From JAQIBY01 sp034658655 (GTDB lineage: Bacteria; Bacteroidota; Bacteroidia; Bacteroidales; ML635J-15): a stretch of 11,105 bases of DNA. Numbering within the stretch: the first letter of the stretch is position 1; each line of letters opens with the position of its first letter. The DNA lies in the NCBI GenBank assembly GCA_034658655.1, contig JAYEFQ010000124.1, positions 1 through 11,105 on the forward strand. Reading direction: 5' to 3'. A program made the position numbers and the translations under genes. The notes beneath the pieces are model-generated. The model searched no databases. It had not been told where the DNA came from and saw nothing but the letters and a program-made list of their open reading frames with translations. Of the stretch, positions 1 through 5,608 are shown in pieces.

Positions 1-660
1 CCCTTTTAAATAATGTCTTTTTGATTTCGGATGAATCTCTAATAAATCTAATCCTATTTCCTTGAGTGAAAAACTGTCTAAAAGATGTTTTGCTGTCATA
101 AAATCTGCTTTTTTTGCTGTGCTATAGCAGTTTTGAGAAACTTCTACTGCTTGAATTTCCGTCAAACTCGGATGATATAAAACGGAGGTTCCGTATTTAT
201 TCAAAAAGGATTGAATTTTTGCACTATCCTCAGCAATACTTGATGTGTATGACTTAATGAAATCAACTTCTGAAGTGGGAAAGACCTGGAATAACAAGCT
301 ATCTCCGAGAAAACACAGTTTTGTTTCCCATGCTAGTCTTCTTGCACCAATCATGGCAGTCAATTCAGGAAAATCAGCAATGCGTGTAAGTTTTGTGCTA
401 TCGGTTGTCATTATAAAAAGCGCAACATTTTCATGCAACATTTTTGCTTGTCCGCCATCAGGAAAACGTGCTATGCCTTTTGCTGGTAAAAATCCGAATG
501 TTGATACAAATACTGCGATTTTCGAACTGTCCTCGTTGTAGCAGGCTCCGTGATGCATGTCATAATTTAAAATCACATAATCCGAATGGCATCCGCTCAA
601 AAAAACAATGAGAAATACAGGTATAACAATTTGAAGCAAATGCTTTTGTACTTTGCTCAT
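1..660 (-). CDS. Putative lipoprotein, C-terminus beyond window edge (partial)
   Basis: Reading the minus strand from the ATG at 660, the frame stays open for 220 codons to the window edge with no stop, so the gene is cut by the window. The N-terminus is a lipoprotein signal peptide: MSKVQK, then a hydrophobic stretch at residues 8-21, then the lipobox LSGC with the acylated cysteine at residue 24. The mature protein should be membrane-anchored and face the periplasm or cell surface. The rest is a mixed hydrophilic/hydrophobic sequence with several cysteines (about residues 40, 116 and 178) and no motif I recognise. It starts only 18 bp after the stop of the lipoprotein gene at 679-1206, so the two are probably co-transcribed, with this one distal. 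There is no Shine-Dalgarno sequence, which is normal for Bacteroidota. The lipoprotein call is firm; the function is unknown. Confidence 0.85.
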   Translation of the reverse strand, partial: MSKVQKHLLQIVIPVFLIVFLSGCHSDYVILNYDMHHGACYNEDSSKIAVFVSTFGFLPAKGIARFPDGGQAKMLHENVALFIMTTDSTKLTRIADFPELTAMIGARRLAWETKLCFLGDSLLFQVFPTSEVDFIKSYTSSIAEDSAKIQSFLNKYGTSVLYHPSLTEIQAVEVSQNCYSTAKKADFMTAKHLLDSFSLKEIGLDLLEIHPKSKRHYLKG

Positions 661-678
661 AAGTTTATGTATAAAAAT

Positions 679-1206
679 CTAAAGGGCTTCGCAATCCTCA
701 GCAAGCGCTTCAAAATCAGCACGTGACAACACATCAAATTCTGAGCTTGAATACCATTTGTCGCCATACTGTTGAACGATGTAAATGTAAATTTCATCAT
801 TCTCAGAATCCGGAACATCAGCATAGTAAGCAAGCGCTTGTTTCATGCCCATATCGCTTCTAAAACGAATTTCGTAAATTTCACCATCCCAGCTTTGCAT
901 GTAACGCTCGTTTCTTTGTTGCATAAAAGCTTCGTCCATATTTATAGCAGAGGCCATAAATGCGATAGATTTCATTGTTTCCAGATCTTGTGTGTCATAT
1001 GCCTTGAGACCTTTCATTGCCATGTCATTAAAATCGGGATTTTCATTGGTTGCCGGAGCATCTAGTTCTGTTTCAACAGATTCTTCAACTTGCTTAGCTA
1101 TTTCATTAACTTTTTCAAGAACAGATTCCTTTTTGTCTTTTGATCCGCAGCTAATGAGCATTGCGCTAATTGTCAGTACTGCAAAAGTTAGTTTTAATTG
1201 TTTCAT
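679..1206 (-). CDS. Putative lipoprotein of unknown function
   Basis: This 175-residue protein begins MKQLK, followed by a hydrophobic segment at residues 6-17 and the lipobox LISC with cysteine 20, then a charged linker (GSKDKKES). It is therefore a predicted lipoprotein with a small soluble domain. The region after the cysteine is rich in Glu and Asp up to about residue 60 and looks like a flexible spacer. Residues 65-175 are compact, with aromatic-rich patches such as YMQSWDGEIYEIRF and QYGDKWYSSSEF that suggest a small beta-rich domain. I do not recognise the family. It is the first gene of a likely two-gene operon with the lipoprotein gene that runs off the left edge. A promoter-like sequence lies just upstream (1230-1260), leaving a leader of roughly 15-20 nt. 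Confidence 0.85.
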   Translation of the reverse strand: MKQLKLTFAVLTISAMLISCGSKDKKESVLEKVNEIAKQVEESVETELDAPATNENPDFNDMAMKGLKAYDTQDLETMKSIAFMASAINMDEAFMQQRNERYMQSWDGEIYEIRFRSDMGMKQALAYYADVPDSENDEIYIYIVQQYGDKWYSSSEFDVLSRADFEALAEDCEAL

Positions 1207-1229
1207 CGTAGTTTTATTTTGATTAGATT

Positions 1230-1260
1230 TAAAGATACGATTTTTTTATCTAATACCAAT
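1230..1260 (-). promoter_or_regulatory. Bacteroidota-type promoter for the lipoprotein operon
   Basis: On the minus strand, TATCTTTA (1230-1237) is one base off the Bacteroidota -7 element TAnnTTTG. A 19-bp spacer separates it from ATTG (1257-1260), which is one base off the -33 element TTTG. Spacing and orientation fit transcription starting near 1223, about 16 nt before the ATG at 1206. The call rests on consensus match only. Confidence 0.5.
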
Positions 1261-1383
1261 AACTCCGAAATTTATGTTGGTTTTGAGTCATAAAACACAA
1301 ATGGGGCTTTAACCCTGATAAGCTTTTATGAATTATAATTGATAAAATATTTCATGAAATTTGCAGAAGTCCCCTTAAGTAAT

Positions 1384-4314
1384 TTATTTTTTTAAGGCTT
1401 TAAGCAATAATTCTGCCGGATGTAATGCATCCGTATCGGTTCCATCTTTAATTTGGCATCGGCAAGACGTACCGCCTGCGACAATTATTGTTTCAGCATC
1501 TGCATTTCTAATTGCTGGAAATAACACCATTTCTCCAATTTTCATCGAAACATCATAATGTTCTTTTTCGTAACCGAAACTACCTGCCATTCCGCAGCAA
1601 CCCGAAGGAATTTCTTGTACATGAAAATTTCGAGGGATAGATAGTGCCTTCATTGTTGCAGAAGTTCCGGCAATGGCTTTTTGCTGGCAATGTCCGTGAA
1701 ATTTTATATGCACTTCTTTATCCGTAAAGTCTTCAGCAGTAATGTGTCCGGCATCAATTTCCCTTGTAATGAATTCTTCGAACATTAACGCATGTTTTGC
1801 CAACGATTTTGATGCCTCTTTATATTCAGGATAGGCTAAATCTGGATATTCATCGCGAAAACCAAGTATCGCAGATGGTTCAAGCCCAATTAATGGTGTT
1901 TCTTCACTGATGATATCTGTGAGTTTTTGAATATTTTCATTCGCAATTTTCTGCGCAGTACGCACAAATCCTTTGCTCAACCAAGTACGAGCTGATTCTT
2001 TGGTATTTGGAATTTTAACTTCATATCCCAAGCGGGTTAATAACTGAATGGCAGAAATTCCGACATTGGAATCTAGAAAATTAGTGAATTCATCCTTAAA
2101 CAAATAAACTTTGCCTCGTTTCTTGTCTGCTTGAATGTCAAGAACATATGATTTCATCCAACGACCAAGATTTTGCTTTGCCATGGGTGGAAAATCCCTT
2201 TGAGGTGCAATTTTGATGATGTTTTTGATAAGTGAACCTGTGATTTTATTGGATAAAAAGAAATTTGTTAAACGAGGAAATCCAGCACTGAGTTTATGAA
2301 TGCGTGGTAAATATGCAATCATACGACTACGTAAGGGAATTCCGTTGGCATCGTAATAATGCTGAAGAAATTCCATTTTGAGTTTTGCAATATCTATCGA
2401 CGAAGGACATTCTGTTTTGCAGGCTTTGCAAACAAGGCATGAATCTAGCACTTCTTTTATTTCTTCTGAGTTAAACGGATTATCAGCCGTGCTGTTGGTA
2501 AGTATTTCGCGTATAATATTGGCTCTGGCGCGTGGACTGTCTTTTTCATCGTGGGTTGCCATATATGACGGACACATTGTACCGCCAACAAGATGTGATT
2601 TTAGACAATCTCCGCTGCCGTTACATTTTTCAGCAGCTCTGATGATGCCTCCCGTTTTAGAAAAATCAAAAATGGTATCAATTTCTCGCGTTGCTTTCCC
2701 CGGTTCGTACCTCAGTGAGCTGTTCATTGGCGGAGTATCGACAATTTTGTTGGGGTTAAAACGATGTGCAGGATCCCAAGTGTCCTTGATGTCTTTAAAT
2801 AGTTGATACACTTTATCGCCCATCATGATGGGAATGAATTCGCCGCGTAATCGTCCGTCTCCATGCTCTCCGCTGAGTGAACCACGGTATTTTTTTACCA
2901 GTTTGGCAGATTCTAATGCTATGGTGTGAAAAAGCGCTACATCTTTTTCAAGTTTTAAATCTAATACCGGACGAAGATGCAGTTCTCCGGTGGCAATATG
3001 CGCATAATACACGCATTCGAGTTTGTAATCTTCAATTAGTTTTCCGAAATCTGCCATATAATCGGGTAGTACTTCTGGATGAACTGCTGTGTCTTCGATT
3101 ACTGGAACCGGTTTTTTATCGCCTGGCATGTTGTAAAGTATCCCAAGTCCGGCTTTTCGTAAGTCCCAAACTTTTGAAATATCACTGCCTGTAATGATAG
3201 GGAAGTGGTAGCCATATCCAGCAGATCGCATTTCATCCTCCATTTCATTTGCCAGCTTGAGGATTACATCCATGCTTTCGTTTGCAAATTCAACAATGAG
3301 TATGGCAGCAGGATTTCCTTGAATGAAAAAACGATTTTTATTTTGATTTGCATTGAGTTTGCTTAATTCTAGGATACGATTATCCATAAGCTCAACAGAG
3401 CTAGGTTGGTATCTTAATGCAATGAGGTTTGCTTTAAATGCATCTTCCAGTGTTTCGGTATGTACACAAATTAATGCTTTGTTTTTTGGTGGTAAAGATA
3501 CCAGATTTAGCTTTATTGATGTGATAAATGCCAGTGTGCCTTCAGATCCGCAGATTAGTTTTGAAAGATTAATATTCTTGTCATTTGAACCGAAAATCGA
3601 ATTGTTAAGCAATAAATCCAGTGCATAACCTGTGTTTCTACGTTCTATTCTCGGATCGGGAAATTGACTTTTTATCTCTGCCTGATTTCCAGGATTGGAT
3701 AAAATAGTATTGAGCTGCTTATAAATTTTCCCTTCTAGATCGTTTTGTTTCGTTTTAGTTTCAAATTCGTCTTTATTCAGATTTTTAAAAATAACTTCGC
3801 TGCCATCGCTTAAAATTGCTTCAACTTCAAGTGTATGATCACGTGTTGAGCCGTATATTAATGAATGTACACCACAGGAATTATTGCCAACCATTCCGGC
3901 AATATTTGCACGATTGGATGTGGAGGTTTCCGGTCCGAAAAACAACCCGTCTTTAGCGACAATTAAATTTAGCTCATCACGTACAACACCTGGTTCAACC
4001 TTAATCCAATTTTTTTGCGGTTTGTACTCAATTACCGCTTTCATATGTTTTGAGATATCTACAACAAGCCCTTTTCCTACAACTTGTCCTGCCAGCGATG
4101 TGCCTGCAGCGCGTGGAATTAGCGGAATGTTGTGCTCATTGGAAAAACGAATAATTTCTTTAATATCTGCTTTGTTTTTAGGCCAAACAACGCCAATCGG
4201 TTTTTCGCGATAAGCAGATGCATCAGTTGCATATAGCTTTTTATAAAGCGCGCTTGTTGTAAGTTCGCCTTCAATATTGTTTTTGAGTTTATCAAACACC
4301 AATTTATCGTTCAT
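1384..4314 (-). CDS. FAD-linked oxidase / 4Fe-4S / CCG-domain dehydrogenase, D-2-hydroxyglutarate or D-lactate dehydrogenase-like
   Basis: This 976-residue single-chain flavoprotein has the domain order of E. coli YdiJ. A PCMH-type FAD-binding domain spans about residues 35-270 (PRAAGTSLAGQ at 67-77; GNNSCGVHS at 143-151; ICGSEGTLAF at 254-263). A FAD-oxidase C-terminal domain spans about 275-525, with H439, H446 and E483 spaced like the metal ligands of D-2-hydroxyglutarate dehydrogenases, and SGEHGDG at 481-487. Two 4Fe-4S clusters are indicated by C564, C570, C581-P and by CLVCKACKTECP (C626, C629, C632, C636). A C-terminal CCG region carries HGHC (C876), GCCG (C906, C907) and CRC (C951, C953). 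Such enzymes oxidise D-2-hydroxyacids and pass electrons through the Fe-S module, probably to quinones at the inner membrane. The first CCG half-repeat (about 735-825) lacks its usual cysteines, with EPSA where other members have EPSC. The exact substrate (2-hydroxyglutarate, lactate or glycolate) cannot be decided from sequence. No partner subunits are adjacent, which fits a fused enzyme. Confidence 0.9.
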   Translation of the reverse strand: MNDKLVFDKLKNNIEGELTTSALYKKLYATDASAYREKPIGVVWPKNKADIKEIIRFSNEHNIPLIPRAAGTSLAGQVVGKGLVVDISKHMKAVIEYKPQKNWIKVEPGVVRDELNLIVAKDGLFFGPETSTSNRANIAGMVGNNSCGVHSLIYGSTRDHTLEVEAILSDGSEVIFKNLNKDEFETKTKQNDLEGKIYKQLNTILSNPGNQAEIKSQFPDPRIERRNTGYALDLLLNNSIFGSNDKNINLSKLICGSEGTLAFITSIKLNLVSLPPKNKALICVHTETLEDAFKANLIALRYQPSSVELMDNRILELSKLNANQNKNRFFIQGNPAAILIVEFANESMDVILKLANEMEDEMRSAGYGYHFPIITGSDISKVWDLRKAGLGILYNMPGDKKPVPVIEDTAVHPEVLPDYMADFGKLIEDYKLECVYYAHIATGELHLRPVLDLKLEKDVALFHTIALESAKLVKKYRGSLSGEHGDGRLRGEFIPIMMGDKVYQLFKDIKDTWDPAHRFNPNKIVDTPPMNSSLRYEPGKATREIDTIFDFSKTGGIIRAAEKCNGSGDCLKSHLVGGTMCPSYMATHDEKDSPRARANIIREILTNSTADNPFNSEEIKEVLDSCLVCKACKTECPSSIDIAKLKMEFLQHYYDANGIPLRSRMIAYLPRIHKLSAGFPRLTNFFLSNKITGSLIKNIIKIAPQRDFPPMAKQNLGRWMKSYVLDIQADKKRGKVYLFKDEFTNFLDSNVGISAIQLLTRLGYEVKIPNTKESARTWLSKGFVRTAQKIANENIQKLTDIISEETPLIGLEPSAILGFRDEYPDLAYPEYKEASKSLAKHALMFEEFITREIDAGHITAEDFTDKEVHIKFHGHCQQKAIAGTSATMKALSIPRNFHVQEIPSGCCGMAGSFGYEKEHYDVSMKIGEMVLFPAIRNADAETIIVAGGTSCRCQIKDGTDTDALHPAELLLKALKK

Positions 4315-4337
4315 AATATTTGAATCATAATATTACG

Positions 4338-4345
4338 CAAAAATA
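4338..4345 (-). promoter_or_regulatory. Candidate -7 element for the FAD/Fe-S dehydrogenase
   Basis: TATTTTTG on the minus strand matches TAnnTTTG exactly and lies 23 bp upstream of the ATG at 4314. The expected -33 position (4365-4368, read TCCG) matches TTTG at only two of four bases, so this is half a promoter by consensus and should be treated as tentative. Confidence 0.35.
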
Positions 4346-4419
4346 TAAAAAAGGACGGATAGCACGGAAGCTTTATGTGATTAAAAATAAATGGTATAAG
4401 TAAATCATTTACAGTGGTG

Positions 4420-4468
4420 CGGTGATAGGCCGATGATTTCGATAAAAAATCGAAATCCATCAATCACT
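4420..4468. repeat. Long imperfect hairpin with perfect 9-bp inner stem
   Basis: The inner stem is GATTTCGAT (4435-4443) against ATCGAAATC (4449-4457) around an AAAAA loop. Farther out, GAT and GTGAT on the left can pair with ATC and ATCAC on the right across small bulges, giving about 17 paired bases in total. The arm base content does not look like a rho-independent terminator. It could be part of a dispersed repeat or a foldback end. Confidence 0.5.
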
Positions 4469-4514
4469 TCGGATGAGGGGGGAGGGCGACTGTAATCCGG
4501 GGGTTAACATAGCC

Positions 4515-4715
4515 TCACAAGCCCCTTTTGGCGAGATTTTTGCTTTTTTGCAAAAATCGTGACAAAAGCACAAAAGAAACAAAATTATGAAAATAAGAAA
4601 TCAAAACACCTCCACCAAAAACGACATTTCCGTCATCAACGGCAACATGCGCAAAAATCAGGGTATGTATATGAGTGAAACCGATTAACTCGTCGGCAAC
4701 CCCCGACAAAGACAA
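4515..4715 (-). other. 66-codon open frame, probably not a gene
   Basis: A minus-strand frame with an ATG runs 66 codons through the patchwork island. Its C-terminal half is encoded by the 9-bp hairpin at 4535-4558 and low-complexity DNA, and its predicted product (FVSFVLLSRFLQKSKNLAK near the end) shows no domain. The repeat structure explains this DNA better than coding does. I list it because an open frame inside a dispersed repeat is often annotated as a hypothetical protein. Confidence 0.15.
4535..4558. repeat. Perfect 9-bp hairpin with T6 loop
   Basis: GATTTTTGC (4535-4543), TTTTTT loop, GCAAAAATC (4550-4558). The stem is perfect, with no GC-rich core and no following U tract on either strand, so it is not a typical terminator. 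It lies 77 bp from the other perfect 9-bp hairpin at 4435-4457, and both begin with GATTT. The pair may belong to one repeat element. Confidence 0.5.
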
Positions 4716-4825
4716 GGATTAAGTGGTTGCCTATCAGCTCAATCCATTTTTTCTTGCACAGCATTTACCAATAATTTTCAAAGACAAAAAAGGAAATAGA
4801 AATGATTTATATCGGATGTTTTGAT

Positions 4826-4877
4826 GTTAACTTGGTATAACGCAACCACAAATATATGATTGCGTTTTGAAGTTAAC
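4826..4877. repeat. Bipartite inverted repeat (8 + 7 bp arms)
   Basis: Left arms GTTAACTT (4826-4833) and AACGCAA (4839-4845) pair exactly with TTGCGTT (4860-4866) and AAGTTAAC (4870-4877). The inner loop is 14 nt (4846-4859), and unpaired segments of 5 and 3 nt lie between the two stem blocks. Two separated, fully complementary blocks on each side resemble the layout of recombination sites such as integron attC folded hairpins, or an operator. No recombinase lies nearby, so the function is unknown. Confidence 0.5.
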
Positions 4878-4973
4878 AAGCGCAACGATCCAAATATTTT
4901 TTTGGACAAGAAATTTGGTGTTTCTGAAAATACGACCTACAAATGGGGAAAAAACTTTTATAAAGTGCTTTGA
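4860..4973 (+). pseudogene. Possible 3' remnant of a lost gene (37 codons, no start)
   Basis: The plus-strand frame from 4860 reads 37 codons to a TGA at 4971-4973, with an in-frame stop immediately upstream and no ATG start. The product (LRFEVNKRND, then IFLDKKFGVSENTTYKW, ending KNFYKVL) looks like real protein sequence. GVSENTTYKW resembles the recognition-helix wording of helix-turn-helix domains in IS3-type OrfA proteins and regulators. A strong hairpin (5015-5048) follows 41 bp after the stop, as expected of a former gene end. It could equally be a chance open frame. Confidence 0.25.
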
Positions 4974-5014
4974 TATATACATTTCCACCCATTCATTTTA
5001 AACAAAAGTCCCTT

Positions 5015-5048
5015 TAACAAAACGGCAGAATGACCAGCCGTTTTGTTA
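5015..5048. terminator. 12-bp-stem hairpin, possible bidirectional terminator
   Basis: TAACAAAACGGC (5015-5026) pairs perfectly with GCCGTTTTGTTA (5037-5048) around a 10-nt loop. On the plus strand the descending arm carries TTTTGTT; on the minus strand it ends CCGTTTTGTTAAAGG, so both readings have a short U-rich tail inside the stem. No intact gene ends here. It may be the terminator of the lost gene whose tail lies at 4860-4973. Confidence 0.4.
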
Positions 5049-5220
5049 TAAAGCCTCAAAGTAAGCTTGTGGGTGCAAACATGGTATAACGACCTCTAGC
5101 TTGTGATTCTCCAGCAAATGCTTTCAATAAATTTTATTCTGTTTTTGATCCTTTAATTGACATGTTTTAATGTTTTGTGGTTTCTGATTTCGAAGATAGT
5201 AAAAGTTCTTGTTATAGGAG

Positions 5221-5242
5221 CGATGTTGTCATCGTTTTTTTT
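5221..5242 (+). terminator. Weak intrinsic-terminator-like hairpin with T8
   Basis: CGATG (5221-5225), TTGT loop, CATCG (5230-5234), then eight T residues. The stem is only 5 bp (7 with a G-U and an A-U pair), so it is weak. No plus-strand gene ends just upstream. If real, it would stop stray plus-strand transcription before the convergent cold-shock gene, or end an unseen short RNA. Confidence 0.25.
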
Positions 5243-5254
5243 GCAAATGGATAT

Positions 5255-5282
5255 AAAAAAAGCCCCGCTTTTGGCGGGGCTT
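5255..5282 (-). terminator. Rho-independent terminator of the cold-shock gene
   Basis: On the minus strand AAGCCCCGC, loop CAAAA, GCGGGGCTT is followed at once by a U tract (seven A residues on the plus strand at 5255-5261). The 9-bp GC-rich stem plus U run is a textbook intrinsic terminator. It lies 22 bp past the stop of the cold-shock gene at 5305, its only plausible client. Confidence 0.9.
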
Positions 5283-5304
5283 AGCAACTCGGTATCTTGT
5301 AGAC

Positions 5305-5496
5305 TTATGCTAATTTTACATCAACAGCATTCAGTCCTTTTCTTCCTTCTGCTAATTCAAAAGTTACTTCGTCATCTTTATCAACTTTGTCGATAAGTCC
5401 ACTGACGTGTACAAAATACTCTTTGTCTGATTCAAGATCTTTAATGAAACCAAATCCTTTAGTTTCATTGAAAAATTTTACGATTCCTTTGTTCAT
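5305..5496 (-). CDS. Cold-shock domain protein (CspA family)
   Basis: This 63-residue protein is a single cold-shock domain of five beta strands. The RNP1 motif KGFGFI is at residues 13-18 and RNP2 is YFVHVS at 27-32. The start MNKGIVKFFN has Phe where E. coli CspA has the Trp of VKWF. The end GLNAVDVKL matches the usual final strand. Proteins of this family bind single-stranded RNA and DNA through surface aromatics and act as RNA chaperones in the cytoplasm. Length is near the family norm (65-70 residues). The leader inferred from the promoter at 5522-5552 is only about 18 nt, so it lacks the long thermosensing 5' UTR of E. coli cspA; cold induction cannot be assumed. It is a single-gene transcription unit with its own promoter and terminator. 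Confidence 0.95.
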   Translation of the reverse strand: MNKGIVKFFNETKGFGFIKDLESDKEYFVHVSGLIDKVDKDDEVTFELAEGRKGLNAVDVKLA

Positions 5497-5521
5497 TGTA
5501 TTATTATTTTATAATTCATGA

Positions 5522-5552
5522 CAAATGTAAACGAATTTTCAAACAAACCCAA
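5522..5552 (-). promoter_or_regulatory. Bacteroidota-type promoter of the cold-shock gene
   Basis: On the minus strand TACATTTG (5522-5529) matches the -7 consensus TAnnTTTG exactly. A 19-bp spacer leads to TTGG (5549-5552), a partial match to the -33 TTTG. Transcription would start near 5515, about 18 nt before the ATG. Confidence 0.6.
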
Positions 5553-5608
5553 CAATTCATAAAAAATCTTTAAAAAAAAGTAAAATTCTGATGAAAATGC
5601 TTTTTATT

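Larger units (their letters stand above)
4833..5091 (+). repeat. Direct repeat TGGTATAACG flanking a 239-bp segment
   Basis: TGGTATAACG occurs at 4833-4842 and again at 5082-5091 in the same orientation. The segment between them holds the 37-codon gene-tail fragment and its terminator-like hairpin. Shorter forms (TGGTATAA) occur at 4392 and 6817, both intergenic. A repeat bracketing a gene fragment could be a footprint of insertion or cassette exchange, but ten bases can also recur by chance in such AT-rich DNA. Confidence 0.4.
4320..5254. other. Gene-free patchwork island of inverted repeats and gene remnants
   Basis: About 930 bp between the FAD/Fe-S dehydrogenase and the terminator of the cold-shock gene hold no intact gene that I would accept. 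The composition is uneven: a G-rich patch (4472-4504, including a run GAGGGGGGAGGGCG) sits among very AT-rich DNA. The stretch contains perfect hairpins at 4435-4457 and 4535-4558, a small GTCGG/CCGAC hairpin at 4692-4707, a bipartite inverted repeat at 4826-4877, a 37-codon open fragment ending at 4973, a 12-bp-stem hairpin at 5015-5048, and the 10-base direct repeat TGGTATAACG at 4833 and 5082. It looks like decayed mobile or cassette-type DNA rather than one functional unit. That reading is inference. Confidence 0.5.

Noticed and set aside
245..541. Plus-strand 98-codon open frame
   Set aside because: It lies entirely inside the minus-strand lipoprotein frame, which has a lipobox and stays open for 220 codons; the plus frame has no domain or promoter.
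2378..4213. Several plus-strand open frames of 90-140 codons
   Set aside because: All are antisense to the 976-residue FAD/Fe-S dehydrogenase, whose motifs are continuous along its whole length.
4826..4877. CRISPR or tRNA in the repeat-rich island
   Set aside because: There are no regularly spaced repeats with unique spacers, and no sequence folds into a cloverleaf with the conserved T-loop GTTCRA word; only isolated inverted repeats are present.
5157..5396. Plus-strand 79-codon open frame with TTGACA just before it
   Set aside because: It runs through the cold-shock terminator and into the cold-shock gene in antisense. TTGACA is a sigma70-type -35 box and has no meaning in the promoter style of this genome.
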